From: Pseudoxanthomonas sp. Root630
Lineage (GTDB): Bacteria > Pseudomonadota > Gammaproteobacteria > Xanthomonadales > Xanthomonadaceae
DNA: 64,000 nucleotides
NCBI RefSeq assembly: GCF_001427585.1
Contig: NZ_LMGY01000019.1
Coordinates: forward strand, 119,953-183,952
Reading direction: 5' to 3'
Part shown: one piece after another, positions 54,324 to 63,901 of the stretch
Layout: every line of letters begins with the position of its first letter
Numbering within the stretch: the first letter of the stretch is position 1
Position numbers and translations under genes: made by a program
Notes under the pieces: generated by a model
What the model saw: only the letters and a program-made list of their open reading frames with translations
The model's database searches: none
Told to the model about the DNA's origin: nothing

Positions 54324-56411
54324 TCAGACCTTCGCCAGCAACGTGCCCTGGGCGGAATGCGGGGCGTCGTCGCCGGGCGTCAGCTTCTGGTAGCTGCCAT
54401 CCGCCTGCAGTTCCCAGGCATTGCAGTTGTCGTCCAGGTAGTTCTGCAGGCCGTCCTTGAACACGCGCGAGGCGAGCTCCTTGTCGAGGATCGGGAAGCA
54501 GGTCTCCACGCGATGCAACAGGTTGCGTTCCAGCCAGTCGGCGCTGGCGCAGTACAACTCGGGCGAACCGTCGTTGCCGAACCAGTAGATGCGGCTGTGC
54601 TCGAGGAAGCGGCCGACGATCGAGCGCACGCGGATGTTGTCGGAGATTCCCGGCACGCCGGGGCGCAGTGCGCAGGCGCCGCGGACGATCAGGTCGATCT
54701 TCACGCCCGCCTGCGAAGCGGCGTACAGCGCACGGATGATGCGCGGCTCGTTGATCGCGTTGATCTTGGCGATGATGCGCGCGGGCTTGCCGGCCCTGGC
54801 CAGCTTGGCCTCGCGTTCGATCTTGCGGATCAGGCCGGGGTGCAGGGTGAACGGCGATTGCAGCAGGCGCTTGAGCTTGGTGGTGGGCGCCAGGCCCGAC
54901 AGCTGCTGGAACAGCAGGTGCACGTCGGTGCCGATGTCCGGGTCGCAGGTGAGCAGGCCGATGTCGGTGTACGCGCGCGCCGTGCCGCTGTGGTAGTTGC
55001 CCGTGCCCAGGTGCACGTAGCGGCGCAGCTTGCGGCCTTCGCGGCGGACGATCAGCAGCATCTTGGCGTGGGTCTTGTAGCCCACTACGCCGTAGACGAC
55101 CTGTGCGCCGGCTTCCTGCAGCTTGTCCGCCACGCCGAGGTTGGCGTCTTCGTCGAAGCGCGCGCGCAGTTCCACCACAACGGTGACATCCTTGCCGTTG
55201 CGCGCCGCCTGCACCAGCGCCTCGACGAGCGCCGAGTCCTTGCCGGTGCGGTACAGGGTCTGCTTGATGGCGAGGACGTCCGGATCGACGGCGGCCTGCT
55301 TGACGACTTCGAGCACGGCGGCGAAGGAGTCGAAGGGATGGTGCAGCAGCACGTCGCCGTCGGCGACCTTCTCGAAGATCGCATCGCTGTCGCGCAGCGT
55401 GCGCGGGGTGAACGCGGGGTACTTCAGTTCCGGACGCTGCACCAGGTCGTAGACCTGGATGACGCGGTTGAGGTTGACCGGGCCGTTGATCGGATAGACG
55501 GCGTTGTCGGGCAGGGCGAAATTCTGCAGCAACGTGCGCACGATGGGCTTGGGGCAGTCGTGCGCGATCTCCAGCCGCACGGCCGGCCGGTAGCCGCGGC
55601 CGACCAGTTCGTCGCGCAGGGCCAGCGCCAGGTTCTCCACTTCCTCCTCGTCGACGACGACCTCGGAGTTGCGGGTCACGCGGAACTGGTAGGAGCCCTT
55701 GACCTCCATGCCGGGGAACAGTTCGTCCACGAACACCGACAGCACCGAGGACAGCAGCACGAAGTCGTTCTCGCCGCCGGATACGCGCTGCGGCAGGTGG
55801 ATGATGCGCGGCAGCGAGCGCGGCGCGCGCACGATGGCCAAGTGGCCGGCGCGGCCGAACGCATCCTTGCCCTTCAGCACGACCACGATGTTCAGCGATT
55901 TGTTGAGGATCTTCGGGAACGGATGCGCCGGGTCCAGGCCCAGCGGCGACAGCACCGGCATGATCTCGTTGCGGAAGTAGGCGCGCAGCCAGCGGGTCTG
56001 GCGGGCGTTCCAGCTGTCGCGGCCGAACACGCGCACGCCGGCTTCGGCCAGGCCCGGGCGCAGCACCTGGTTCCAGCACTTGTATTGCGCGTCCACCAGT
56101 TCGGCGGCGCGGTCGTGGATCTTGTTGAGCACGGTGGCCGGGCTCATGCCGTCGGCGCCCGGCGGCAGGCCGAAGTCCTGCGCGTGCCGCACGGTGGCGG
56201 CGCGGATCTCGAAGAACTCGTCCAGGTTGGTGCACGAGATGCACAGGAAGCGCAGGCGCTCGAGCAACGGCACCGACGGGTCCTGCGCCTGTGCGAGCAC
56301 GCGGAAATTGAAATCCAGCTGGGACAGTTCGCGATTGAGGTACAGCGCGGGATCGCGCAGCACGTCTTCGCCGGTCAGGGCGGCGGGTGTCGTGTCGAGG
56401 GCGGCGTTCAT
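54324..56411 (-). CDS. ppk: Polyphosphate kinase 1
   Basis: The 695-residue enzyme is of normal length. The N-terminal LYLNRELSQLDFNFRVL is the PPK1 start. Two catalytic-domain segments are visible: YVHLGTGNYHSGTARAYTDI, carrying the phospho-His, and SSVLSVFVDELFPGMEVKG. It makes polyphosphate from ATP. The start overlaps the phoR stop by four bases (ATGA), a sign of translational coupling to the phosphate sensor. Confidence 0.96.
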   Translation of the reverse strand: MNAALDTTPAALTGEDVLRDPALYLNRELSQLDFNFRVLAQAQDPSVPLLERLRFLCISCTNLDEFFEIRAATVRHAQDFGLPPGADGMSPATVLNKIHDRAAELVDAQYKCWNQVLRPGLAEAGVRVFGRDSWNARQTRWLRAYFRNEIMPVLSPLGLDPAHPFPKILNKSLNIVVVLKGKDAFGRAGHLAIVRAPRSLPRIIHLPQRVSGGENDFVLLSSVLSVFVDELFPGMEVKGSYQFRVTRNSEVVVDEEEVENLALALRDELVGRGYRPAVRLEIAHDCPKPIVRTLLQNFALPDNAVYPINGPVNLNRVIQVYDLVQRPELKYPAFTPRTLRDSDAIFEKVADGDVLLHHPFDSFAAVLEVVKQAAVDPDVLAIKQTLYRTGKDSALVEALVQAARNGKDVTVVVELRARFDEDANLGVADKLQEAGAQVVYGVVGYKTHAKMLLIVRREGRKLRRYVHLGTGNYHSGTARAYTDIGLLTCDPDIGTDVHLLFQQLSGLAPTTKLKRLLQSPFTLHPGLIRKIEREAKLARAGKPARIIAKINAINEPRIIRALYAASQAGVKIDLIVRGACALRPGVPGISDNIRVRSIVGRFLEHSRIYWFGNDGSPELYCASADWLERNLLHRVETCFPILDKELASRVFKDGLQNYLDDNCNAWELQADGSYQKLTPGDDAPHSAQGTLLAKV

Positions 56412-57745
56412 GCGGTCTGGTCCGTCAGGGCGGGGGTTGAAGCGTCCAGGCGGGGTTCCACGCGCTGTGCGCCGAAATGCACGGAAAAAGTACTGCCGTG
56501 GCCGACTTCGCTTTCGATCTCGAGCCGCGCCTGGTGCAGGTTGAGCACGTGCTTGACGATCGACAGGCCCAGGCCCGTGCCGCCGCTCTCGCGCGAGCGG
56601 CTGGTCGAGACGCGGTAGAAGCGCTCGGTGATGCGCGGCAGGTGCGAGGACGGAATGCCGTAGCCGGTGTCGCGCACGCTGAGCACGGCGCCGTCGCCCT
56701 CACGCGCGAAGCGGACGGTGATGGTGCCCCCGACCGGGGTGTAGCGCACCGCGTTGCTGACCAGGTTGGAGAACGCGCTGTGCAGTTCCTTGTTCGATCC
56801 CGACAGGTCCACGCCGGCCTCGTCCAGGATCACCACGGTATGCCGGCGCTGGCTCAGCGCTTCGGCTTCGCGGCGCAGCGTGGCCAGCATGGGCGCCATG
56901 GCGACGTTCTCGTCCGGCAGGCTTTCCTGCGCTTCGAGGCGCGACAGGGTCAGCAGGTCCTCGACCAGTTGGGTCATGCGCTGCGACTGCTTCTGCATCT
57001 CCGACAACATGGGCGCCCAGTCCGGGTACTCGGTGGGTTCCAGCATGTCGAGGTAACCGTGCACGACGGTCAGCGGCGTGCGCAGTTCGTGCGAGACGTT
57101 GGCGACGAAGTCGCGCCGCATCTGCTCCAGGCGCAGCATCTTGCTGACGTCGCGCGCGACCAGCAGCCAGTACTGGTCGGAATAGGGGATCAGGCGCAGG
57201 TTGAGGCGCAGGTCCGGGTCCACCGGGGATGCGGCATCCAGCATCGGTTCGGCATTGCGTCCGGCGGCGAGCCAGTGGGACATCGGCAGCGGCTGCAGGC
57301 GGTCGCCGACCGGCGCCCCGATGTCGGTGGGGTACTGCAGGCCGAGCAGGCTGCCGGCCGCCTTGTTGAACCACTGCACGCGCTGGCTGTTGCGTTCCAC
57401 CACCACCACCGCATCGGGCAGGGCGGCGGCGGCGGCGCGGTAGGCGCGCAGCATGTCGAGCAGGCGGCGCTTGCGGGTGCGCATTTCGGCCTGGCCGCGG
57501 AAGAGCAGGCGGTCGAGTTCGTTCCAGACGCCCTGGCCCTGCGCGGGCTCGAGGCGCTGGCGGGCAGTCAGCCGCAGCAGCACCTTGCGCAGGCGCCAGT
57601 AGTGCCACGTCACCACGCCCAGCGCGGCCAGCGTCACCACCGGCCACACCTGGCCCAGCAGCAGGCCGATCACCACGGCCAGCGCGAGGATGCCGGCCAA
57701 CTGGCCTAGCGTCTTGAACCACGCGGAACGGATGTGGTGGGGCAT
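56408..57745 (-). CDS. phoR: Phosphate-regulon sensor histidine kinase
   Basis: The 445-residue kinase has two close N-terminal helices (about 13-31 and 33-48), a PAS domain (about 105-205), HisKA with His219 (NVSHELRTPLTVV) and HATPase (FSNLVSNAVRYTP, GGTGLGLSIVKH). It phosphorylates PhoB when phosphate is scarce. Start ATG 57745 follows phoB by 55 bases, and the end overlaps ppk. Confidence 0.95.
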   Translation of the reverse strand: MPHHIRSAWFKTLGQLAGILALAVVIGLLLGQVWPVVTLAALGVVTWHYWRLRKVLLRLTARQRLEPAQGQGVWNELDRLLFRGQAEMRTRKRRLLDMLRAYRAAAAALPDAVVVVERNSQRVQWFNKAAGSLLGLQYPTDIGAPVGDRLQPLPMSHWLAAGRNAEPMLDAASPVDPDLRLNLRLIPYSDQYWLLVARDVSKMLRLEQMRRDFVANVSHELRTPLTVVHGYLDMLEPTEYPDWAPMLSEMQKQSQRMTQLVEDLLTLSRLEAQESLPDENVAMAPMLATLRREAEALSQRRHTVVILDEAGVDLSGSNKELHSAFSNLVSNAVRYTPVGGTITVRFAREGDGAVLSVRDTGYGIPSSHLPRITERFYRVSTSRSRESGGTGLGLSIVKHVLNLHQARLEIESEVGHGSTFSVHFGAQRVEPRLDASTPALTDQTA

Positions 57746-57800
57746 GGATCGATTGTAGGCAGATATGTATGACAGCGACGCGCAGGCCGGGGCCTGCGGC

Positions 57801-58490
57801 TTACATCGCCGCGGAGAACCGGTAGCCGGAGCCGCGGACCGTCTGCACCATGTTCTCCAGGCCATGCGGTTCGAGCGTCTTGCGCAGGCGCCGGATATGC
57901 ACGTCGACCGTGCGCTCTTCCACGTACACGCTGCCGCCCCAGACGTGGTCCAGCAGCTGGGTGCGGGAGTACACGCGCTCGGGATGGGTCATGAAGAAGT
58001 GCAGCAGGCGGTATTCGGTGGGGCCGATCGGCACCGGCGTATCGCCGGCGAACACGCGATGGGCTGCGCCGTCGATGCGCAGGTTGCCGACCGACACGCT
58101 GCCGTCCTCGTCGTCGTCGCGCGAGCGGCGCATGACGGCGCGGATGCGGGCCAGCAGCTCGCGGGCCGAGAAGGGCTTGACCACGTAGTCGTCCACGCCG
58201 GCCTCGAGGCCGCCGACACGGTCGTTCTCTTCGCCGCGGGCGGTGAGCATGATGATCGGCACGTCCCGGGTCATGGCGTCTTTGCGCCAGCGGCGGGCCA
58301 GTTCCAGGCCGCTGGTGCCGGGCAGCATCCAGTCCAGCAGGATCAGGTCGGGGACGCGGTCGGCGATGGCGTTCTGGGCCTCGCGGGCGTCGCCGGCATG
58401 GATGGGCTCGTACTCGCCCTTGCGCAGGGCGAAGGCCACCATGTCGCGGATGGCGGGTTCGTCGTCGACGATCAGGATGTGCTTCTGCAC
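57801..58490 (-). CDS. phoB: Phosphate-regulon response regulator
   Basis: The 229-residue regulator from GTG 58490 has receiver Asp53 (LILLDWMLPGTSG) and a winged-helix DNA-binding C-terminus (about 135-228). A TTG at 58532 would add 14 residues, but that codon lies inside the Pho box, which should be upstream of the transcription start; the GTG, which begins VQKHILIVDDE as in relatives, is therefore preferred. PhoB activates the Pho regulon and probably its own operon. Confidence 0.92.
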   Translation of the reverse strand: MQKHILIVDDEPAIRDMVAFALRKGEYEPIHAGDAREAQNAIADRVPDLILLDWMLPGTSGLELARRWRKDAMTRDVPIIMLTARGEENDRVGGLEAGVDDYVVKPFSARELLARIRAVMRRSRDDDEDGSVSVGNLRIDGAAHRVFAGDTPVPIGPTEYRLLHFFMTHPERVYSRTQLLDHVWGGSVYVEERTVDVHIRRLRKTLEPHGLENMVQTVRGSGYRFSAAM

Positions 58491-58525
58491 GCGGCGTCCG
58501 GTGGCGTGGGGTTCTGCGCCAGTAG

Positions 58526-58555
58526 ACGACAATTTTATGACGATTACATGACGGG
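58526..58555 (-). promoter_or_regulatory. Pho box upstream of phoB
   Basis: Read on the minus strand, CGTCATGTAAT, CGTCATAAAAT and TGTCGT lie in tandem with 11-base spacing, as expected for PhoB sites (CTGTCAT-N4 repeated). It is 36-65 bases upstream of the preferred phoB start codon. This supports autoregulation of phoBR-ppk-ppx. Confidence 0.75.
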
Positions 58556-58589
58556 CCGCCGGGGTGTCACAAGGCCACGCCGGCCTGGT

Positions 58590-60230
58590 TCAGCGGCGTT
58601 CGACGTCGGGGTCGCGGATGCCCTGGCGGCGCAGTTCCAGCACCTCGGGGGTGATGGCGGCGATCCGGGCGTCGACCCGGGCCCGGGCGTAGTAATCCAG
58701 GTCGCTCTGCTTCTTGAGATTCTGCAACTGGATCAGGGCCTGTTCCGGCCGGCCGTTGAGGTAGGCCGCCTCGGCATAGGCCTCGCCGGCCCGGGCCGTG
58801 TCGCCGGCCAGTTCGTTGGCACGGGCGAACTGCTGCTGGAAGACCGGGTCGTCGCCCGCCCGCGCCATCAGCGGGCGGAGTACCGCCTGGGCGCGGCGGC
58901 CGGCCTCGGCGCCGCCCTGCTCGTTCAGCACCTTGGCGTAGGTCAGGGCCACCGGGCGGTTCTGCGGCAGGCGCTGGACCAGGGCGTCGAAGCGCCGGTT
59001 CGCCGCGGCGGTGTCGCCGGTGCGGGATTCGGCTTCGCCCAGGGTCAGGGACACCCACAGGCTGTCCGGGTAGGTGTCATCCAGCTTGCGCAGTTCGGTC
59101 AGCGCGGTGCGGACATCGCCGCCCTGCAGGTGGGCCACGGCCAGGCCATAGCGCTGCGGTCCGCCGAGGGGCTTGCCGGTCTGGCGGCGCAGGGTCTCGT
59201 ATTCGCGCACGGCCGCCGACGGCGTATCCGCGCTGAGCGCGCGCAGGCGTTCGCGGGCCCAGTCGAAGTCCCCCGTGTCGCCCTGGCCGAAGCCGAGCGA
59301 CGGCAGGGTGACGGGAACCGGCAGCAAGGGGTTCGCGCTGCGGGTTTCCGGCAGGGTGATGCCGCGTCGGTCGAAGCGCTCCACGCGTTCGCCGCCCGGC
59401 ACGGCGGTGACGGTGGTGACCTGTTCGCCACGCAACGGGTCGGCGCGCTGGCGCGCTTCGCTGATGCGGGTGGTGGTGACCGGGTGGGTCTGCAGGTAAT
59501 CGGGGACCGCCTCGCGCCCACTGCCTCTCGCCACCCGGGTGGCCTGCTGCAGTTTGGAGAAGAAGCCGGCCATCGCATCGATGTCGTACCCGGCGCGCGA
59601 CAGCGTGCGGATGCCCACGCGGTCGGCCTCGGATTCGTTGGAGCGGGTGTAGTCGATCTGCCGCTGCTGCATCAGGCCCATGGCCGACGCGATGGCGGCC
59701 TGCGAGGCATCGCCGCTGGAGCTGCCGCCAGCGGCCTGCGCCAGCACGATGGCGCCCAGCATGCCCAGCAGGATCGGGATCTGGTCGCGCTGCGCGCGCT
59801 CCACGCCGCGCAGTACGTGTTGCTGGGTGACGTGGGCGATTTCGTGGGAGAGCACCGCCGCCACTTCGTCCTCGCGGTCGGCCGTCAACACCAGGCCGGC
59901 ATTCATGCCGATGTAGCCGCCCAGGGTGGCGAAGGCGTTGATCTGCCGGTCGCGCATCATGAAGAAGGTGTACGCCTGCTGCGGGTTGTCGCTGTCGGCG
60001 CCCAGTCTGCTGCCGACGGTCTGCAGCCAGTCGGTGACCAGCGGGTCTTCCAGCAGGTAACCGTAGTTGCGCAGCTCGCGCAGCATCATGCCGCCGTATT
60101 GGGCCTGGCGCGCCGGGGTGAGCAGCTCGCCAGCGGAAGAGCCGATGTCCGGCAGCCGGCTGTCCTGCGACGCCGCCAACGGCGCCGCGAGGACCAGGGT
60201 CAGGGCAGTGGCGAGCAGCAATGGGCGCAA
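58590..60230 (-). CDS. bepA: M48 periplasmic metalloprotease/chaperone with TPR domain
   Basis: The 546-residue protein starts at TTG 60230, with GGAG eight bases upstream, and has a signal peptide (cleavage near AAS-QD). The zinc site is HEIAH (129-133) with a downstream Glu (SNESEADRVG). TPR-like repeats fill the C-terminal half (about 310-540). This is the BepA (YfgC) layout, which handles LptD and BAM assembly in the outer membrane. It is divergent from grxC and upstream of phoB. It is longer than E. coli BepA (487). Confidence 0.88.
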   Translation of the reverse strand: MRPLLLATALTLVLAAPLAASQDSRLPDIGSSAGELLTPARQAQYGGMMLRELRNYGYLLEDPLVTDWLQTVGSRLGADSDNPQQAYTFFMMRDRQINAFATLGGYIGMNAGLVLTADREDEVAAVLSHEIAHVTQQHVLRGVERAQRDQIPILLGMLGAIVLAQAAGGSSSGDASQAAIASAMGLMQQRQIDYTRSNESEADRVGIRTLSRAGYDIDAMAGFFSKLQQATRVARGSGREAVPDYLQTHPVTTTRISEARQRADPLRGEQVTTVTAVPGGERVERFDRRGITLPETRSANPLLPVPVTLPSLGFGQGDTGDFDWARERLRALSADTPSAAVREYETLRRQTGKPLGGPQRYGLAVAHLQGGDVRTALTELRKLDDTYPDSLWVSLTLGEAESRTGDTAAANRRFDALVQRLPQNRPVALTYAKVLNEQGGAEAGRRAQAVLRPLMARAGDDPVFQQQFARANELAGDTARAGEAYAEAAYLNGRPEQALIQLQNLKKQSDLDYYARARVDARIAAITPEVLELRRQGIRDPDVERR

Positions 60231-60417
60231 ATGGAAGCTCCGTGGCGGATAATGGCGCCGTCATCAGGATGACCGGTCGTTGATCCGGGCGAGTGAATAC
60301 GTGGTTAACCGGACCAGTACCGGTCCGCACTGTTCCATGTCGCCGGCTGGAACCCGACCCGGTCGGCCCGATATCGGTTGCGACCGCAGTATGTCCTTTT
60401 CGTTCCGGAGAACTCCC

Positions 60418-60708
60418 TTGAGCGACACCCCGCAAGGCGCCACCGCGCCGGAAATCACCCTCTACAGCACCGCCATCTGTCCGTACTGCGTGGCCGCGAA
60501 GAACTTCCTGAAGAGCAAGGGCCAGGCCTGGACCGAGGTGCGCATCGACCTGGACCCGGCCGAGCGCGAGAAGATGGTCGCCAAGGCCAGGCGCACCAGC
60601 GTGCCGCAGATCTTCGTGGGCGAGGTTCACGTGGGCGGTTACGACGACATGATCGCGTTGCACCGCGCAGGCAAGCTCGATGCGCTGCTGGCGGGAGAGG
60701 CCGCATGA
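60418..60708 (+). CDS. grxC: Glutaredoxin 3
   Basis: The 96-residue protein from TTG 60418 has GGAG upstream at good distance. The active site is CPYC (21-24), followed by SVPQIFVG and HVGGYDDM, the glutathione-site segments. An ATG at 60391 would add nine residues but has no ribosome site. It reduces disulfides with glutathione. It overlaps the next gene (ATGA). Confidence 0.9.
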   Translation: MSDTPQGATAPEITLYSTAICPYCVAAKNFLKSKGQAWTEVRIDLDPAEREKMVAKARRTSVPQIFVGEVHVGGYDDMIALHRAGKLDALLAGEAA

Positions 60709-61097
60709 GCGCCGCCGACGACAGCCAGGACCGCGTGAAGGCGTTCACCGAATTCCGCCAGCGCATGAACAAGCGCATCCTGGACGAGCCCAACCAGGTC
60801 GTCCGCCGGTTCTTCGCGCTCGACACGCAGACCTACCAGGAAGGCGCGCTGGACGTGAAGACCAAGGAACTGCTGGGCCTGGTCGCCTCGATGGTGCTGC
60901 GTTGCGACGACTGCATCAGCTACCACGTCGCCCAGTGCAAGGAGGCGGGCGTGACCCGCGAGGAATTCTTCGAAACGTTCTCCGTCGGGCTCGTGGTGGG
61001 CGGCTCGATCGTCATCCCGCACCTGCGCCGGGCGGTGGATTTCCTCGACCAGTTGGAAGGTGGACAGGCGGACGCGCCGGTGGCTCACGACCACTGA
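60705..61097 (+). CDS. AhpD-like/carboxymuconolactone decarboxylase family protein
   Basis: The 130-residue protein has the redox motif CDDCISYH (C67, C70, H74) of AhpD-type peroxidase partners within a CMD domain. It is translationally coupled to grxC (four-base overlap), which suggests a thiol-redox or peroxide function rather than aromatic-ring chemistry. No other partner is adjacent. Confidence 0.82.
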   Translation: MSAADDSQDRVKAFTEFRQRMNKRILDEPNQVVRRFFALDTQTYQEGALDVKTKELLGLVASMVLRCDDCISYHVAQCKEAGVTREEFFETFSVGLVVGGSIVIPHLRRAVDFLDQLEGGQADAPVAHDH

Positions 61098-61426
61098 TGC
61101 CGCAGCGGGAGCGGGATCGCCTCCACCCGCGAGCGCCCCACCTGACGGCGTCCTCCGCCGTCGTCCCAGCGAAGGCTGGGACCCATCTTGATCGTTGTCT
61201 TCCACCGTCGCCGCGGGAAGGAGCAGCAGCGGCGTGGATCCCGGCCTTCGCCGGGAGGACGGTCCCGGGGGTTGATCCCTTCCGCCTTCGCCCTGCAGGG
61301 TCGGCCTCAGACCAACGTCGATTAGGGGCCTTGCGGGCCGTTCGGGCATAATTGGCGGACAAAACTTCCTTTTCGCGCCCGCCGCGGCCCTGTCCGGCGC
61401 GCGCCCCTGTTCGGAAACCCCACTCA
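61098..61426. repeat. Intergenic region with family C inverted repeat
   Basis: This 329-base gap holds arms at 61159-61185 (CGTCGTCCCAGCGAAGGC...) and 61234-61261 (...CCCGGCCTTCGCCGGGAGGACG), which are inverted relatives of the element at 11850-11933. The isocitrate dehydrogenase promoter must lie in the right part; a CATAAT (61347-61352) is present, but no convincing -35 at normal spacing. Nothing else was seen. Confidence 0.7.
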
Positions 61427-62434
61427 ATGACCCAGACGATTACGGTCATCCGCGGCGACGGTATTGGCCCGGAGATCATGGATGCCACCCTGTACGTGCT
61501 CGACGCCCTCAAGGTCGGCCTGACCTACGAAGAGGCCGATGCCGGCATGGTCGCGCTGGAGAAGCACGGCGACCTGCTGCCGCAGGCCACGCTGGATTCC
61601 ATCCGCAAGAACGGCGTGGCGCTGAAGAGCCCGCTGACGACGCCGGTGGGCGAGGGTTTCAGCTCGATCAACGTGGCCCTGCGCCGCCACTTCGACCTGT
61701 ACGCCAACGTGCGTCCGGCGAAGTCGTTCCCGAACACCAAGTCGCGTTTCCCGTCGGGCGTGGACCTGATCACCGTGCGCGAGAACACCGAAGGCGCGTA
61801 CATCGGTGAAGGCCAGTCGATTTCCGAAGACGGCGAAACCGCGCTGCTGACGCAGAAGATCACCCGCAAGGGCTCCGACCGCATCGTGCGCTACGCCTAC
61901 GACCTGGCCCGCAAGACCGGCCGCAAGAAGGTCACCATCGTCCACAAGGCCAACATCCTGAAGACGACCTCGGGCCTGTTCCTGAAGGTCGCGCGCGAAG
62001 TGGCCGCGCAGTATCCGGACATCCAGACCAACGAGATGATCGTGGACAACACCTGCATGCAGCTGGTGATGCGTCCGGAGCAGTTCGACATCATCGTCAC
62101 CACCAACCTGTTCGGCGACATCATCTCCGACCTGTGCGCCGGCCTCGTGGGTGGCCTGGGCCTGGCTCCGGGCGCCAACATCGGCGTCGATGCGGCGATC
62201 TTCGAAGCCGTGCACGGCTCCGCCCCGGACATCGCCGGCAAGGGCGTCGCCAATCCGTGCGCGCTGCTGCTGGGCGCGGCGCAGATGCTGGACCACCTGG
62301 GCCAGCCGGAGAAGGCCGAGCGCCTGCGCGCGGCCATCATCGCCACGCTGGAAGCCAAGGATTCGCTGACCCCGGACCTGGGCGGCGAGGGCAATACGAT
62401 GTCGTTCGCCAAGGCGATCGCCAGCCGCGTGTAA
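61427..62434 (+). CDS. NAD-dependent isocitrate dehydrogenase
   Basis: The 335-residue beta-decarboxylating dehydrogenase has the isocitrate-binding SxN (Ser80, Asn82) and conserved arginines (ALRRHFD, NVRP). The cofactor motif GSAPDIAGKGVANP has Asp-Ile where NADP enzymes have Lys-Tyr, so NAD is expected. Similar small NAD-IDHs are known in Xanthomonas. The start ATG is at 61427; a strong terminator follows. 3-isopropylmalate dehydrogenase is less likely because of the SxN. Confidence 0.87.
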   Translation: MTQTITVIRGDGIGPEIMDATLYVLDALKVGLTYEEADAGMVALEKHGDLLPQATLDSIRKNGVALKSPLTTPVGEGFSSINVALRRHFDLYANVRPAKSFPNTKSRFPSGVDLITVRENTEGAYIGEGQSISEDGETALLTQKITRKGSDRIVRYAYDLARKTGRKKVTIVHKANILKTTSGLFLKVAREVAAQYPDIQTNEMIVDNTCMQLVMRPEQFDIIVTTNLFGDIISDLCAGLVGGLGLAPGANIGVDAAIFEAVHGSAPDIAGKGVANPCALLLGAAQMLDHLGQPEKAERLRAAIIATLEAKDSLTPDLGGEGNTMSFAKAIASRV

Positions 62435-62461
62435 ATCCGTCCTGCATCGCGGTACGCACGA

Positions 62462-62486
62462 ACGGGACGCTCAGCGTCCCGTTTTT
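62462..62486 (+). terminator. Rho-independent terminator of the isocitrate dehydrogenase gene
   Basis: A nine-base perfect stem (ACGGGACGC with GCGTCCCGT) around a TCA loop is followed by a T-run ending at 62486. It starts 27 bases after the stop codon. It is the clearest intrinsic terminator in the window. Confidence 0.92.
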
Positions 62487-62567
62487 GTTGGTCCCTGTCC
62501 CATCCATGGGGTTGGACGCTAGGCTGGCGGCACGCACAATCCGCGGCCCCACGCAGAAGGCCTTGCC

Positions 62568-63884
62568 ATGTCCGTCCGTCCCAGCGCACTCGCGCTGACC
62601 CCGCTGCTGCTGTTCCTCGCGTTGTTCTTCGGTGCCGGGCTGTACTACACCGGGCAGGGCGACGCGATGGGCTTCTACCGTCTGCATGCGCCGGTGGCCA
62701 TCCTCCCCGCGATCGCGCTGGGCCTGTGGATCGCGCACCGCGCCGGGGTCAAGGCGATGGATACGCTGCTGCAGGGCATCGGCGACAGCAACATCATCCT
62801 GATGTGCCTGATCTTCCTGCTGGCCGGCGCCTTCGCGATGGTCACCAAGCAGATCGGCGCCGTGGATGCCGTGGTCGCCCTCGGCGTGGGTGCGCTGCCG
62901 CCGGCGCTGATCCTGCCGGGCCTTTTCCTCGTCGCCGGCTTCCTCTCGCTGGCCGTCGGCACATCGATGGGCACCATCGCGGCGGTCACCCCGATCGCGC
63001 TGGGCGTGTCCGATGCCGCCGGCATCGACCGTGCGCTGGTGGTGGGCGCCGTGCTGGGCGGCGCCACCTTCGGCGACAACCTGTCGGTGATCTCGGACAC
63101 CGCCATCGCGGCGGCACGCACGCAGGGCTGTACGGTGCGTGAGAAGTTCCGCGAAAACGTGAAGATCGCGCTGCCGGCCGCCCTGCTGACCCTGGTGGTG
63201 CTGGCGGTCGTGGGAGATGCCTCCCCGGTGGAGGCGACCGAGCCGACGTCCGCGTGGCTGGTACTGCCTTACGTGCTGGTGCTGGTATTGGCGGTCACCG
63301 GCCTGGACGTACTGGTCGTGCTGACGATCGGGCTGGTGGTGGCGGGGTTGTTCGGCCTGTGGTTCGGGCCGGCGGACTACGCCCTGCCGAACTTCGCCGA
63401 CGACATCTATGCTGGGTTCGAGGGCGTGGTGGAGATCACGCTGCTGGCCTTGTTCATCGGTGGGCTGGGTGCGCTGATGAAGGCGAGCGGCGGCCTGGAC
63501 TGGCTGGCCAGGCAGATCACGCGCGTCGCGCGCGGCAACACCGGCCGTCGCACCGGCGAGTGGTGCATCGCCGCGCTGGCCTCGCTGACGGACGTGTTCA
63601 CGGCGAACAACACCGTGGCCATCCTGATCAGCGGGGGCGTGGCGCGCGACATCGCCGAACGCCACGATGTGCCGCCTGCGCGCGCGGCCAGCGTGCTCGA
63701 CATCTTCGTCTGCATCGTGCAGAGCCTGCTGCCCTACGGTGCGCAGATCCTGCTGGCGGCGTCCCTGGCCAGCCTGTCGCCGCTGGCGCTGATGGGGAAG
63801 GTGCACTACTGCTGGTTGCTCGCAGGCGTGACCGTACTCTTCATGGTCTGGCCCTCGCGACGGGGCAGGATCGCCACGGCATGA
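62568..63884 (+). CDS. nhaC: NhaC family Na+/H+ antiporter
   Basis: The 438-residue protein has about 11 helices and NhaC-type conserved stretches (LSLAVGTSMGTIAAVTPIALG, GGATFGDNLSVISDTAIAAA). Charged residues in the middle helices fit cation exchange; malate/lactate or other antiport has been described in the superfamily. The start ATG is at 62568. The stop is 18 bases before the insertion-sequence end, so the presumed terminator has been split. Confidence 0.85.
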   Translation: MSVRPSALALTPLLLFLALFFGAGLYYTGQGDAMGFYRLHAPVAILPAIALGLWIAHRAGVKAMDTLLQGIGDSNIILMCLIFLLAGAFAMVTKQIGAVDAVVALGVGALPPALILPGLFLVAGFLSLAVGTSMGTIAAVTPIALGVSDAAGIDRALVVGAVLGGATFGDNLSVISDTAIAAARTQGCTVREKFRENVKIALPAALLTLVVLAVVGDASPVEATEPTSAWLVLPYVLVLVLAVTGLDVLVVLTIGLVVAGLFGLWFGPADYALPNFADDIYAGFEGVVEITLLALFIGGLGALMKASGGLDWLARQITRVARGNTGRRTGEWCIAALASLTDVFTANNTVAILISGGVARDIAERHDVPPARAASVLDIFVCIVQSLLPYGAQILLAASLASLSPLALMGKVHYCWLLAGVTVLFMVWPSRRGRIATA

Positions 63885-63901
63885 AAAAAAGGGCGCCCGA
63901 G

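Noticed and set aside
54270..56618. An open frame of about 780 codons opposite ppk
   Set aside because: It is the antisense shadow of ppk, with a His/Arg/Gln-rich product and no start signal.
58491..58532. TTG start for phoB giving 14 more residues
   Set aside because: The codon lies inside the three-repeat Pho box, which should not be translated. The GTG at 58490 begins the conserved sequence.
61331..61352. A sigma-70 promoter TTGCGG...CATAAT for the isocitrate dehydrogenase gene
   Set aside because: The spacer is only ten bases, too short for a normal promoter.
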